From positions 25,700 to 89,699 of the forward strand of contig JAIEMS010000018.1 of NCBI GenBank assembly GCA_019751915.1: a stretch of DNA of 64,000 bases. Reading direction: 5' to 3'. Under the pieces are notes generated by a model that was given only the letters and a program-made list of their open reading frames with translations, was not told the DNA's origin and ran no database searches. This stretch comes from Burkholderiaceae bacterium. GTDB taxonomy: Bacteria; Pseudomonadota; Gammaproteobacteria; Burkholderiales; Burkholderiaceae_C. Shown here piece after piece: positions 1 to 9,076 of the stretch (the first letter of the stretch is position 1; every line of letters starts with the position of its first letter). The translations under genes and the position numbers were made by a program.

Positions 1-2120
1 TCCCCGCCGCAGAAATGCTCGAAGACCGGGTGGCGCAGGCGCTGGCGGTGTTGACCGAGGTGCGCGCGCTCTGGCAAGGTTGGCTGCTGGACGTGGCAAC
101 GCTGTTTCCGCAGTTGCAAGACCACCGCTTGCGCGCCAGTTGGAAAACGCAAATTCGGGCGCGGTTGCAAGATATTTTTACCGGCGCGGCCTTTCAGCCC
201 ATTTTGGCCGAGTGCAATGCCATCCACCAGCGCGTGCTCAAGGGGCGGGTGTGGGTGGCGCTGCACATGCACGCGGGCGATGGCAACGTCCATACCAACA
301 TCCCCGTCAACAGCGACGATTACGAGATGCTACAAGCGGCCCACGGCGCGGTCGAGCGCATCATGGTGCTGGCGCGCAGCTTGGATGGGGTGATTTCGGG
401 CGAGCATGGCATTGGCATCACCAAACTCGAATTTTTGACCGACGAAGAGCTGCGTCCGTTTACCGAATACAAGCGCAAGGTAGACCCCGAAGGGCGTTTC
501 AACAAAGGAAAGTTGCTCCGAAAATCAGAGCAGACAAATCCATCAGGGCAAGGGCTGGATGCCAATGCGAGCCAAAAATTGGCCGCCAATGCCATGCCGC
601 ATGCCGATTTGACCAACGCCTACACCCCCAGTTTTGGGCTGATGGGGCATGAGTCGCTCATCATGCAGCAAAGCGACATCGGCGCGATTGCCGATTCGGT
701 CAAAGACTGCCTGCGCTGCGGCAAGTGCAAGCCGGTGTGCTCGACCCATGTGCCGCGCGCCAATTTGCTCTACAGCCCGCGCAACAAAATTTTGGCGACC
801 TCGTTGCTGGTCGAAGCCTTTTTGTACGAAGAGCAAACGCGCCGGGGCGTGTCGATCAAGCATTGGCAAGAGTTTGAAGATGTGGCCGACCACTGCACGG
901 TGTGCCACCGCTGCGAAAGCCCTTGCCCAGTCAAAATCGACTTTGGCGATGTCACCATGAACATGCGCAACCTGCTGCGCAAGATGGGCAAAAAGACCTT
1001 CCGTCCGGGCAACGCGCTGGCCATGACGATGCTCAACGCCACCAGCCCCGACACCATCAAGCTGCTGCGCTCGGCCATGGTGGGGGTGGGCTTTAAGGCC
1101 CAGCGCTTGGCCGTCGATGTGCTGCGCAAAATGGGCCGCAAGCAAACCGCCAAACCACCGGCCACGGTGGGCGCAGCCCCGATCAAAGAGCAGGTGATTC
1201 ACTTCATCAACAAAAAGCTCCCCGGTGGCCTGCCCAAGCAAACCGCCCGCGCCTTGCTGGACATTGAAGACAAAGACTACGTTCCGATCATCCGTGACCC
1301 CAAAGCCACCACAGCCGAAACTGAGGCGGTGTTTTACTTTCCGGGTTGTGGCTCGGAGCGGCTGTTCAGCCAAGTCGGGCTGGCAACGCAGGCCATGCTC
1401 TGGCACGCCGGAGTGCAAACGGTGCTGCCGCCGGGCTACCTGTGCTGCGGCTACCCCCAGCGCGGCTCGGGCCAGTTCGATAAGGCCGAGAAAATGATTA
1501 CCGACAACCGGGTGTTGTTTCACCGCGTTGCCAACACGCTCAATTATTTGGACATCAAAACCGTGGTGGTTTCGTGCGGAACCTGCTACGACCAATTGCA
1601 AAAATACGAGTTTGAGCAGATATTTCCGGGTTGCCGCATCATCGACATTCACGAGTATTTGCTCGAAAAAGGCATCACGCTGCAAGGCAAGGGTGCATAC
1701 CTGTACCACGAGCCTTGCCATAATCCGATGAAGTTGCAAGACTCCATGAAAACCGTCAAGGCGCTGGTCGGGAACAATGTTCTCAAAAGCGAGCGCTGCT
1801 GTGGTGAGTCGGGCACACTGGGAGTCACGCGGCCCGACATTTCGACGCAAGTGCGCTTTCGTAAGGAAGAAGAAATTCGCAAGGGCGAAACTGCACTGCG
1901 CGCCTCGGGTCAAGTCGGGGCCAAAGAGAATGTGAAAATTCTGACGAGTTGCCCTAGCTGCTTGCAAGGACTGACGCGCTATGGCGATGATTTGCAAAAC
2001 GGCTTGCTTGAAGCCGATTACATCGTGATTGAAATGGCCAAAGAAATTCTGGGTGAAAACTGGTTACCCGAGTATGTGCAGCGCGCCAACCAAGGCGGCA
2101 TCGAACGGGTGCTGGTTTGA
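1..2120 (+). CDS. FAD-linked oxidase / Fe-S (CCG-domain) oxidoreductase, 5' end cut off by window
   Basis: This is the 3' part of a large flavin and iron-sulfur oxidoreductase. The reading frame is open to the window edge, so the Met at 15 is internal. The first ~150 residues match the C-terminal part of FAD-linked oxidases (GlcD/D-lactate dehydrogenase type), with the HMHAGDGNVH motif near 266-300. Two four-cysteine clusters follow: CLRCGKCKPVC at about 709-741 and CTVCHRCESPC at about 898-930, which would bind two [4Fe-4S] clusters. Two cysteine-rich CCG domains come next (PGCG...LCCG around 1343-1450; HEPCH...RCCG around 1710-1800). The order flavoprotein, ferredoxin, GlpC-like is known from large fused 2-hydroxyacid dehydrogenase-type proteins of Burkholderiales. 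The substrate cannot be told; D-lactate or another 2-hydroxyacid is inference. The stop overlaps the next start (TTGA). Confidence 0.85.
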   Translation, partial: PAAEMLEDRVAQALAVLTEVRALWQGWLLDVATLFPQLQDHRLRASWKTQIRARLQDIFTGAAFQPILAECNAIHQRVLKGRVWVALHMHAGDGNVHTNIPVNSDDYEMLQAAHGAVERIMVLARSLDGVISGEHGIGITKLEFLTDEELRPFTEYKRKVDPEGRFNKGKLLRKSEQTNPSGQGLDANASQKLAANAMPHADLTNAYTPSFGLMGHESLIMQQSDIGAIADSVKDCLRCGKCKPVCSTHVPRANLLYSPRNKILATSLLVEAFLYEEQTRRGVSIKHWQEFEDVADHCTVCHRCESPCPVKIDFGDVTMNMRNLLRKMGKKTFRPGNALAMTMLNATSPDTIKLLRSAMVGVGFKAQRLAVDVLRKMGRKQTAKPPATVGAAPIKEQVIHFINKKLPGGLPKQTARALLDIEDKDYVPIIRDPKATTAETEAVFYFPGCGSERLFSQVGLATQAMLWHAGVQTVLPPGYLCCGYPQRGSGQFDKAEKMITDNRVLFHRVANTLNYLDIKTVVVSCGTCYDQLQKYEFEQIFPGCRIIDIHEYLLEKGITLQGKGAYLYHEPCHNPMKLQDSMKTVKALVGNNVLKSERCCGESGTLGVTRPDISTQVRFRKEEEIRKGETALRASGQVGAKENVKILTSCPSCLQGLTRYGDDLQNGLLEADYIVIEMAKEILGENWLPEYVQRANQGGIERVLV

Positions 2121-2593
2121 CTACCGCGTTCACTCTGCCCGTCGAGCCGGTCAAAGCGCCGGTGTTGTTGCCCGACTGCCCGCTGTGCACTGCCGATGGC
2201 GGCACCGTCATCTGGCGCGATGAGCGCTTGCGCGTCGTCCGCGCCGATGAGCCAGGGTTTGCCGCGTTTTACCGCGTCATCTGGAACTCCCACATAGCGG
2301 AGTTTTCTGAGCTGTCGGGGTTCGAGCGCATGCACTGCATGGAGGTGGTGACGGTGCTAGAGCGCACGCTGATTCAGCATCTGGCCCCGACCAAAATCAA
2401 CCTCGCAGCGCTGGGCAACCAAGTGCCCCACCTGCACTGGCACGTGGTGGCGCGCTTTGATTGGGACAGCCACTTTCCGGCCCCGGTATGGGCCGCCGCC
2501 CAGCGCGAACGCAATCTGGCCCAAGAAGCCGCCGTGCGTGAACGCCTGCCCGCCCTCGAAGCGGTGCTGCGCCTGCAATTGCCCCGTTGCTGA
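2117..2593 (+). CDS. HIT family (histidine triad) hydrolase
   Basis: A 158-residue cytosolic protein with the histidine-triad signature HLHWHVV at residues 105-111 (His105, His107, His109), the catalytic motif of nucleotide-binding HIT hydrolases and transferases acting on purine nucleotide phosphoramidates or dinucleotides. A CPLC pair at residues 21-24 may be a zinc knuckle, as in some HIT proteins. The start is a TTG overlapping the previous stop (TTGA), so translation is probably coupled. Substrate unknown. The family assignment is firm; the physiological role is not visible. Confidence 0.88.
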   Translation: MTTAFTLPVEPVKAPVLLPDCPLCTADGGTVIWRDERLRVVRADEPGFAAFYRVIWNSHIAEFSELSGFERMHCMEVVTVLERTLIQHLAPTKINLAALGNQVPHLHWHVVARFDWDSHFPAPVWAAAQRERNLAQEAAVRERLPALEAVLRLQLPRC

Positions 2594-2665
2594 CCGCTGC
2601 GCCGCAAGCCAGCGCGGGATGGGACAATCGGGGGCAGTTTTTGCAGTTTCCCCGAGGTAATCTTC

Positions 2666-3088
2666 ATGGCAGGCTTGAAACCGGGCGCGCCCACGCCCCA
2701 GTCTCTGACGGTACACGAGGCATCGCGTGTGCTGGAGGTCGTCTTTTCTGATGGTGCGGCGTTTCGTATTGCGTTCGAGCTGATGCGCGTGTGTTCGCCA
2801 TCGGCGCAGGTGCAAGGCCACGGCCCTGGCCAAGAAGTGCTGCAAACGGGCAAACGCAACGTCACGCTGACCGCGCTGGAGCCGGTGGGCAACTACGCGG
2901 TGCAACCGACGTTTTCTGACGGCCACAGTACCGGCATTTTTACCTGGGACTACCTGTACGAGCTGGGCCAACACCAAGATGCGCTGTGGCAAGACTACAC
3001 CGCGCGCTTGGCCGCTGCCGGGGCTGACCGCGATACGCCCATGCCCAGCAAGGACGCGGGCCACAGCGGACACGGCTGCGGAAACTAA
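2666..3088 (+). CDS. DUF971 domain protein (gamma-butyrobetaine hydroxylase-like N-terminal domain)
   Basis: A 140-residue protein made mostly of one DUF971 domain. Hallmarks are the early VFSDG and FRIAFELMRVCSPSAQVQGHG segments and the GNYAVQPTFSDGH...FTWDYL block at about residues 72-95. The domain resembles the N-terminal zinc-binding part of gamma-butyrobetaine dioxygenase, but the catalytic dioxygenase domain is absent. The C-terminus is His/Gly-rich (HSGHGCGN). It lies just upstream of ubiE, an arrangement I recall from many Burkholderiales genomes. The function is not known. A possible metal-binding or Fe-S-related role is inference. Confidence 0.8.
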   Translation: MAGLKPGAPTPQSLTVHEASRVLEVVFSDGAAFRIAFELMRVCSPSAQVQGHGPGQEVLQTGKRNVTLTALEPVGNYAVQPTFSDGHSTGIFTWDYLYELGQHQDALWQDYTARLAAAGADRDTPMPSKDAGHSGHGCGN

Positions 3089-3165
3089 CAAATTAGCTAC
3101 CAAAAATATAGCATCAAACACTGCATAGCTGTGCGCTAGAGCCAAGTTTGACTTCAAAAACGGTG
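3089..3165. repeat. Degenerate copy of a dispersed intergenic repeat
   Basis: This spacer carries the run of short motifs TATAGCATCAAA, GTGCGCTAGAGCCA and TTGACTTCAAA. It resembles the roughly 60-base interspersed repeat common between genes in Comamonadaceae, as I remember it. Related stretches occur at 39191-39243, 39296-39358 and 58530-58580. No gene is seen here. A small AACCCC/GGGGTT inverted repeat follows at 3169-3188, just before ubiE. Confidence 0.4.
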
Positions 3166-3215
3166 GATAACCCCACAAAACAGGGGTTGTCGCCACACCA
3201 GATAGCATCTACACC

Positions 3216-3947
3216 ATGAGCAGCACCCATTTTGGATTTCAGTCGGTCGATGAGCAAGACAAAGCGCGCCGCGTGCGCAGCGTTTTTGATTCTGTTGCAC
3301 CCAAATACGACCTGATGAACGACCTCATGTCCGCAGGCCTGCACCGCCTCTGGAAGGCCTACACCGTGATGGTGGCCAACCTGCGCGAGGGCAGCCAAGT
3401 GCTCGACATTGCCGGGGGGACGGGCGACTTGGCGCTGGCGTTCTCGAAGAAAGTCGGGCGCACTGGCCGCGTGGTACACACCGACATCAACGAGTCCATG
3501 CTGCGCGTGGGCCGCGACCGCCTGCTCGATGCGGGGGTGGCTTTGCCGACGCTGGTGTGCGATGCCGAGCAACTGCCCTTTCCTGACAACCATTTTGATG
3601 TGGTCAGCGTGGCCTTTGGCCTGCGCAACATGACGCACAAAGACGATGCGCTGGCCGAAATGTGCCGCGTTCTCAAGCCCGGCGGCAAACTGCTGGTGCT
3701 TGAATTTTCCAAAGTCGCCAAGCCGTTGGAAAAGGCCTACGACTGGTACTCGTTCAAAGTGCTGCCCCAACTGGGCCAGATGATTGCTGGCGATGCCGAA
3801 AGCTACCGCTATTTGGCCGAATCCATCCGCATGCATCCGGGGCAAAAAGAACTCAAGGCCATGATGCACGAGGCCGGTTTTGGTCATGTCGACTACCACA
3901 ACATGACCGGCGGTGTGGTTGCGCTGCACGTGGGTATCAAGTGCTGA
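3216..3947 (+). CDS. ubiE: Ubiquinone/menaquinone C-methyltransferase UbiE
   Basis: A 243-residue S-adenosylmethionine-dependent methyltransferase for the ring C-methylation step of ubiquinone (2-methoxy-6-polyprenyl-1,4-benzoquinol) and menaquinone biosynthesis. The N-terminal [21 protein letters not shown] is the UbiE/COQ5 signature. The SAM-binding loop [12 protein letters not shown] is at about residues 64-75, and the second family signature ([16 protein letters not shown]) is at about 131-146. Length matches the family. The ATG gives the expected N-terminus ([19 protein letters not shown]). It begins a ubiquinone block that continues with a Tim44-like gene, ubiJ and ubiB. Confidence 0.96.
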   Translation: MSSTHFGFQSVDEQDKARRVRSVFDSVAPKYDLMNDLMSAGLHRLWKAYTVMVANLREGSQVLDIAGGTGDLALAFSKKVGRTGRVVHTDINESMLRVGRDRLLDAGVALPTLVCDAEQLPFPDNHFDVVSVAFGLRNMTHKDDALAEMCRVLKPGGKLLVLEFSKVAKPLEKAYDWYSFKVLPQLGQMIAGDAESYRYLAESIRMHPGQKELKAMMHEAGFGHVDYHNMTGGVVALHVGIKC

Positions 3948-3972
3948 TTTTTGATTTCAAGGAGACAAAAGA

Positions 3973-4986
3973 ATGAAAAACCTTTGGCCCGCTCTGATGC
4001 TGGCGATTTTGATGGTGGTACACCCACAGGCCGATGCCAAGCGCATGGGCAGTGGCAAGTCGGTGGGGCAACAATCGAGCAACGTCACCCAACGCGAAGC
4101 CAGCCACGCTCCCAGCACACCCGGCGCACCCGCGCAAAACATCAACAACGCTGCGGCCAAGCCCGCTGCAGCGCCTGCTCCGGCAGCGCCTGCCCCGGCC
4201 CCCAAGAAGCCTTGGGGTGCCATGCTGGGTGGTTTGGCCGCAGGTTTGGGGCTGGCATGGCTGGCCCACTCGCTGGGCATGGGCCAAGGCTTTGGTCAAA
4301 TTTTGATGTTCTTGCTCTTGGGCGTAGCTGCCTTTGTCGTCTTCAAAATGGTCATGCGTTCGCGCCAAAGTGCCAGCACCGCGCAGAGCAATGCTTCGCC
4401 ATTTGCCTTTCAAGGTGCAGGCTCGGCAACGCCGGCTACGGCACCCGTATCGCAGGGCTACAGCCTTGATAAGGTCGGCAACGACGCATCGGCTCGCCCG
4501 TGGGAGCGCGGCAACAGCATCTCTTTTGATGCACTCAACTCCGCACCCAGTGGCGGTTCGATGATTGGCTCGGCGCTGGCAGGTTCGCAAAACTGGGGCA
4601 TCCCCGACGGTTTTGATACCGCAGGCTTTATTGAAGCGGCCAAGCGCAACTTCACCACCCTGCAAGCGGCTTGGGATCGCTCGGATGTCAACACCCTGCG
4701 CTCGATGATGACCGACAGCATGTTGGGCGAAATCCGCACCCAACTGGCCGAGCGCGAAACCCACCGGGGTACACAACCCAACCAAACCGATGTCGTCATG
4801 CTCGAAGCCCAATTGCTGGGCATTGAAGACTTGGGCGAGGCCTACATGGCCAGCGTTGAGTTCTCGGGCATGATCCGCGAAGAAGCCTCGGCTGGCCCTA
4901 GCCCCTTCCGCGAGGTCTGGAACATGACCAAACCCAAAAGCGGCAACAGTGGTTGGCTGGTGGCAGGGGTGCAAGCCTTGCAGTAA
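3973..4986 (+). CDS. Tim44-like domain membrane protein
   Basis: A 337-residue protein with an N-terminal signal or anchor (MKNLWPALMLAILMVV), a Pro/Ala/Gln-rich linker (residues ~25-75), a glycine-rich hydrophobic stretch (~residues 76-115) that could form one or two membrane helices, and a C-terminal Tim44-like domain (~residues 210-337, beginning GFIEAAKRNFTTLQAAWD). The domain resembles mitochondrial Tim44 and the MRPL45 fold. In bacteria its role is unclear. An AGGAGA ribosome site lies just upstream. It sits between ubiE and ubiJ/ubiB, so a link to membrane quinone synthesis or membrane protein assembly is possible but only inferred. Confidence 0.82.
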   Translation: MKNLWPALMLAILMVVHPQADAKRMGSGKSVGQQSSNVTQREASHAPSTPGAPAQNINNAAAKPAAAPAPAAPAPAPKKPWGAMLGGLAAGLGLAWLAHSLGMGQGFGQILMFLLLGVAAFVVFKMVMRSRQSASTAQSNASPFAFQGAGSATPATAPVSQGYSLDKVGNDASARPWERGNSISFDALNSAPSGGSMIGSALAGSQNWGIPDGFDTAGFIEAAKRNFTTLQAAWDRSDVNTLRSMMTDSMLGEIRTQLAERETHRGTQPNQTDVVMLEAQLLGIEDLGEAYMASVEFSGMIREEASAGPSPFREVWNMTKPKSGNSGWLVAGVQALQ

Positions 4987-5035
4987 TTGAGCTTCGCGCG
5001 GACTGCACGCGCGGTTCAGGGAATAATCGGGGACT

Positions 5036-5620
5036 ATGGCAACACAGTTCCCTTTTTCTTTTCTGAGCGATGTACTTGCGCGCATGGCTCCCGTACCCCA
5101 ACCACCACAGTGGCTGGTCGATGAGGTGCAGCACCGCACCGTACTGCTGCTCAACCACGTGCTTGGGCAAGAGCCAGCGGCCACCGAACGCCTGCTGCGC
5201 CAGCGCGGGCGGGTGGTGCGCGTGCAGTGGCGGCACTTTTTTATGGCGTTGCAGGTCACTCCTGCGGGCTTGTTTGATTTGGCCTGCGAATCGATCACGC
5301 CCGACTTGCGCTTAGAAGTGACGCAAGACTCGCCGCTGGACTTGGCCCAGATGGTGCTGCGCGGCGAGCGTCCAGCCGTGCGCATTGATGGCGATGTGCA
5401 GTTTGCGGGCGACATCCAATGGTTGGCCGACAACCTGCGCTGGGACATTGAAGAAGACCTTGCCCGGCTCATGGGCGACGTGCCTGCCCACGCGCTGACC
5501 CAAGCGGCACAGCGCGCCGCGCAAGCGCTGCGGCAGTTTGTCGGTAGCCGTGTCAATCCTACCGACAGCCCAGCCCCCAGCGCCGCGCCGGTGTGGTCGG
5601 ACGAGCGCACGATTCCATGA
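5036..5620 (+). CDS. ubiJ: Ubiquinone biosynthesis accessory factor UbiJ (SCP2 domain)
   Basis: A 194-residue protein with an SCP2-like lipid-binding fold in its first ~110 residues and an amphipathic C-terminal helix, as in UbiJ. UbiJ is an accessory factor of the cytosolic Ubi complex that binds hydrophobic ubiquinone intermediates. The TPDLRLEVT and [40 protein letters not shown] segments match UbiJ homologues. The stop overlaps the ubiB start (ATGA), and the ubiE-ubiJ-ubiB order supports the assignment, as in the enterobacterial operon. Sequence identity in this family is low, so the context carries weight. Confidence 0.82.
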   Translation: MATQFPFSFLSDVLARMAPVPQPPQWLVDEVQHRTVLLLNHVLGQEPAATERLLRQRGRVVRVQWRHFFMALQVTPAGLFDLACESITPDLRLEVTQDSPLDLAQMVLRGERPAVRIDGDVQFAGDIQWLADNLRWDIEEDLARLMGDVPAHALTQAAQRAAQALRQFVGSRVNPTDSPAPSAAPVWSDERTIP

Positions 5621-7185
5621 GGCGATTTTTTCGGGGCGCGACCATCGTCTGGGTAGCCCTGCGCTACGGTCTGGACGATCTGGTACTCAGGAGCTTTGAA
5701 AAGCCTTGGATTCACCTGCTGGCGCGGGTGGTATCGGTGGGGCGCAATCTAGATGCACCGCGCGGTCAGCGCCTGCGCGAGGCCTTAGAGCGGCTGGGGC
5801 CGGTGTTCGTCAAACTCGGGCAGGTACTCTCGACCCGGCGCGACCTGATGCCCCCCGACATTGCCGACGAGCTGGCGCTGCTGCAAGACCGGGTGCCACC
5901 GTTTAGCTCCGATGTGGCCGTTGCCACCATCGAGCGCGCCTTTCGCCGACCTGTGGACGAAGTGTTTGTCGCCTTCGAGCGCACCCCGGTAGCCAGTGCC
6001 TCGATTGCCCAAGTGCATTTTGCAACCCTGCGTGATGCCAAGGGTGTGCTGCATGAAGTGGCCGTCAAAGTACTGCGCCCAGGCATGCTGCCGGTGATCG
6101 AAAAAGACATCAGCCTGATGCGGATGATGGCCGGTTGGATCGAAGGCCTCTCGGCAGACGGCAAACGCCTCAAACCGCGCCAAGTGGTGGCTGAGTTTGA
6201 TACTTACCTGCACGACGAATTGGACTTGGTGCGTGAAGCCTCGAATGCAGCGCAACTGCGGCGCAACATGGAGGGGTTGGATTTGGTCGAAATACCGGCC
6301 ATTTTCTGGGACTTTTGCCACCCCGAAGTGATGGTGATGCAGCGCATGAAGGGCGTACCGATGAGCCAAGTCGAGCGCCTGCGCGAGGCCGGGGTCGATA
6401 TTCCCAAACTGGCGCGCGATGGCGTAACGATTTTTTTCACGCAAGTATTTCGGGATGGATTTTTTCATGCCGATATGCACCCCGGCAACATCCAAGTCAG
6501 TTTGGAGCCAGACGCTTTGGGGCGCTACATCTTGCTGGACTTTGGCATTGTTGGCACCCTGACCGAATACGACAAAGAGTATTTGGCGCAAAACTTCACG
6601 GCGTTTTTTCGGCGCGACTACAAGCGTGTGGCCGAGTTGCACATCGAAAGCGGCTGGGTGCCACCCCAAACGCGGGTCAATGACTTGGAGTCGGCGATTC
6701 GCACCGTTTGCGAACCGTACTTTGACCGCCCCTTGAAAGAAATCTCGCTCGGTATGGTGCTGCTGCGCTTGTTTCAGACCTCGCGGCGCTTTCAGGTCGA
6801 AATCCAGCCGCAGTTGGTTTTGTTGCAAAAAACCCTGCTCAACATCGAAGGTTTGGGCCGCCAACTCGACCCCGAGCTGGATTTGTGGAGCACCGCCAAG
6901 CCGTTTTTAGAAAAATGGATGCTCGACCAAATGGGCCCGCAGCGTCTGTGGCAAGAGCTGCGCGACCAAGCACCGCACTACGCCAAGCTGCTGCCAGCCC
7001 TGCCACGCTTGTTGCACGACCATTTACAGCGCCAGCCTGCACAGCAACAACAGCGCGAAATTTTCGAATTGCTCAAAGAACAGCGTCGCACCAACAAGTT
7101 GTTGCAAGCACTGCTGTACGGCGGTGGCGGTTTTGTTTTGGGCTTGTTAGCGATGCAGTTGGTACTGCGGGTGCGGATTTTTTAA
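5617..7185 (+). CDS. ubiB: UbiB, ABC1/ADCK protein-kinase-like ATPase for ubiquinone synthesis
   Basis: A membrane-anchored atypical kinase/ATPase needed for ubiquinone biosynthesis. I start it at the ATG at 5617, which overlaps the ubiJ stop (ATGA) and gives [20 protein letters not shown], the usual UbiB N-terminus (522 residues). A start 24 bases earlier is possible but unlikely. The KxGQ motif is present ([16 protein letters not shown]), as are the Ala-rich loop replacement (ASASIAQVH) and the kinase-like catalytic loop ([12 protein letters not shown]) and metal site (LLDFGIVG). The C-terminus ends in a hydrophobic segment ([17 protein letters not shown]), likely a membrane anchor. Confidence 0.95.
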   Translation: MRRFFRGATIVWVALRYGLDDLVLRSFEKPWIHLLARVVSVGRNLDAPRGQRLREALERLGPVFVKLGQVLSTRRDLMPPDIADELALLQDRVPPFSSDVAVATIERAFRRPVDEVFVAFERTPVASASIAQVHFATLRDAKGVLHEVAVKVLRPGMLPVIEKDISLMRMMAGWIEGLSADGKRLKPRQVVAEFDTYLHDELDLVREASNAAQLRRNMEGLDLVEIPAIFWDFCHPEVMVMQRMKGVPMSQVERLREAGVDIPKLARDGVTIFFTQVFRDGFFHADMHPGNIQVSLEPDALGRYILLDFGIVGTLTEYDKEYLAQNFTAFFRRDYKRVAELHIESGWVPPQTRVNDLESAIRTVCEPYFDRPLKEISLGMVLLRLFQTSRRFQVEIQPQLVLLQKTLLNIEGLGRQLDPELDLWSTAKPFLEKWMLDQMGPQRLWQELRDQAPHYAKLLPALPRLLHDHLQRQPAQQQQREIFELLKEQRRTNKLLQALLYGGGGFVLGLLAMQLVLRVRIF

Positions 7186-7200
7186 ATTACGGAGCAGCAC

Positions 7201-8646
7201 ATGCTAGTGATTTTTATTGTTTTGTATCTTTTGGTCTCGATTGCCATCGGTCTGTTTGCCGCCACCCGTGTGCACAACACAGCGGATTACGCCGTGGCTG
7301 GGCGCAGCTTGCCTTTGGCGGTGGTCATTGCCACGACTTTTGCCACATGGTTTGGCTCCGAGACCGTGCTGGGGGTTTCGGCGCGGTTTGTCGATGGCGG
7401 TCTGGGTGCGGTGGTCGAAGACCCCTTTGGCGCTTCGATGTGCTTGGTGCTGGTGGGGATGTTCTTTGCCTACAAGCTCTACCCGAAAAACCTCATCACG
7501 CTGGGCGACTACTACCGCCTGCGCTATGGCCGCGCGGTCGAGGTGCTGTGCTCGATCATGATTATTTTCAGTTACTTGGGCTGGGTCGGGGCGCAAATCA
7601 CGGCGCTGGGGCTGGTGTTCAATCTGCTGACGCAAGGCGCACTGTCGATCACGGCGGGTATGGTCATTGGCACCTTGGTGGTGCTGATCTACACCCTCTA
7701 CGGCGGGATGTGGTCGGTGGCACTGACCGACTTTGTGCAAATGATTGTGATTGCGCTGGGTTTGATAGCTATTGCTTGGTATGCCGCAGACTTGGCCGGT
7801 GGTGCAGGCAAAGTGATTGACTTTGCCGCCCGCGAAGGCAAGTTTCGCTTTTTTCCAGAAAACGGCGGCTTTAAAGAGTGGACGTTCTTTATTGCCGCAG
7901 CCATCACCATGATGCTGGGGTCGATTCCGCAGCAAGACGTATTTCAGCGCGTCATGTCGGCCAACAGCGCCGAGACAGCGCGCACCGGCCCCATCATTGG
8001 CGGCATTTTGTACCTGCTGTTTGCCTTTATCCCAATGTTTGTCGTGGTCGCTGCGGTGCTCATCATGCCCGAGGCCGCCCAAGCGCTGCTCAAAGACGAC
8101 CCGCAAAAAGTCCTGCCCACCTTGGTGATGGAGCATATGCCGCTGGCGCTGCAAATTGCCTTTTTTGGCGCTCTGTTGTCGGCCATCATGTCCACAGCTT
8201 CGGCCACATTGTTGGCCCCTTCGACGGCCTTTGTGGAAAACATTGTCCGCAACCTGCGCCCCGGCATGAGCGATGCCCTGACGCTCAAAACCATGCGGGT
8301 CTCGGTGCTGGTGTTCACGGCCTGTGTGCTGACCTATGCGATCACGATGCAGGGTACTTCGATCTACGAAATGGTCTCGAGTGCCTACCAAGTGCCACTG
8401 GTCGGGGCTTTTGTGCCTCTGGTTTTTGGCCTGTATTGGCACCGCGCCAGCACCCAAGGCGCACTGCTGGCGGTGGGGTTGGGGTTGGGGGTGTGGTTGC
8501 TGTTTATCGCCAGCCCTGTGCTGTCGGCAGCCTTTCCGCAGCAACTGGCCGGGCTTTTGGCGGCACTCGTGGGGATGGTCGCTGGTTCGCTAGCGCCCCA
8601 ATTTATCCCAGACCATAAGGGCCATCCACCCCACTACGTTTCGTAA
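7201..8646 (+). CDS. Sodium:solute symporter family transporter
   Basis: A 481-residue inner-membrane protein with about 13 hydrophobic segments over its whole length. The start VIFIVLYLLVSIAIGLFAATR followed by YAVAGRSLP and TFATWFGSETVLG is the N-terminal signature of the sodium:solute symporter (SSS) family. QITALGLVFNLLT and YTLYGGMWSVALTDFVQM match the family's central helices. The substrate (amino acid, organic acid or other) cannot be told. It starts 15 bases after ubiB with its own GGAG-like ribosome site. No adjacent gene reveals the substrate. A DDP...VLPTLVMEHMP loop is seen at about residue 300. Confidence 0.88.
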   Translation: MLVIFIVLYLLVSIAIGLFAATRVHNTADYAVAGRSLPLAVVIATTFATWFGSETVLGVSARFVDGGLGAVVEDPFGASMCLVLVGMFFAYKLYPKNLITLGDYYRLRYGRAVEVLCSIMIIFSYLGWVGAQITALGLVFNLLTQGALSITAGMVIGTLVVLIYTLYGGMWSVALTDFVQMIVIALGLIAIAWYAADLAGGAGKVIDFAAREGKFRFFPENGGFKEWTFFIAAAITMMLGSIPQQDVFQRVMSANSAETARTGPIIGGILYLLFAFIPMFVVVAAVLIMPEAAQALLKDDPQKVLPTLVMEHMPLALQIAFFGALLSAIMSTASATLLAPSTAFVENIVRNLRPGMSDALTLKTMRVSVLVFTACVLTYAITMQGTSIYEMVSSAYQVPLVGAFVPLVFGLYWHRASTQGALLAVGLGLGVWLLFIASPVLSAAFPQQLAGLLAALVGMVAGSLAPQFIPDHKGHPPHYVS

Positions 8647-8683
8647 GCTGGGCAGGTGCAGCAGGCTTGTAGGGGTAGCCACC

Positions 8684-8689
8684 TATAAT
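8684..8689 (+). promoter_or_regulatory. Probable -10 element upstream of the fmdB-like gene
   Basis: A perfect TATAAT lies 35 bases before the ATG at 8724. No good -35 is seen at 17 bases, so this is a partial promoter call. It would serve the FmdB, DUF502 and perhaps aspS genes. Confidence 0.4.
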
Positions 8690-8723
8690 TGAAGGCTTTG
8701 CACTTTCAATCCAGGCTCCCAAT

Positions 8724-9068
8724 ATGCCTATTTATGCCTACAAATGCGGCTCCTGCGGCCATGCCAAGGATGTGCTGCAAAAGATGTCGGACTCCCCCTT
8801 GAGCGTTTGCCCCGCTTGCGGCGCTGAGAGCTTTACCAAGCAACTCACTGCCGCTGGTTTTCAGCTCAAGGGTTCGGGTTGGTACGTTACCGACTTTCGC
8901 GGTGGCAGCGGCGGCACTGCCGCGCCAGCAACCGCTGATAAAAACAGCACTCCAGCAGCAGCTACCGATACACCGACCTCCAGCACGACCACCGCAGATG
9001 CTCCTAAAACAGTAGCTGCTAGTGCAACCCCCGCGCCGGCCAGCACTGGTTCTGCTGATAAAACCTGA
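8724..9068 (+). CDS. FmdB family zinc ribbon protein with Ala/Thr-rich tail
   Basis: A 114-residue protein whose first ~45 residues are the FmdB regulatory-type zinc ribbon (MPIYAYKCGSCG...CPACG), with two CxxC pairs to bind zinc. Residues after ~60 are low-complexity Ala/Thr/Ser/Pro, typical of the family's disordered tail. Molecular function is unknown; the family was named for a putative formamidase regulator. In Burkholderiales it is usually followed by a DUF502 gene and aspS, as here. Confidence 0.85.
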   Translation: MPIYAYKCGSCGHAKDVLQKMSDSPLSVCPACGAESFTKQLTAAGFQLKGSGWYVTDFRGGSGGTAAPATADKNSTPAAATDTPTSSTTTADAPKTVAASATPAPASTGSADKT

Positions 9069-9076
9069 GTTTTTTG

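Noticed and set aside
543..1997. A 484-codon open frame on the reverse strand
   Set aside because: It is antisense to the clear Fe-S oxidoreductase frame, is rich in low-value His/Arg/Gln runs typical of shadow frames in GC-rich DNA, and has no motif.
3937..5715. A 592-codon reverse frame over the Tim44-like and ubiJ genes
   Set aside because: The forward genes have recognised domains; the reverse translation is Arg/Ser/Cys-rich noise.
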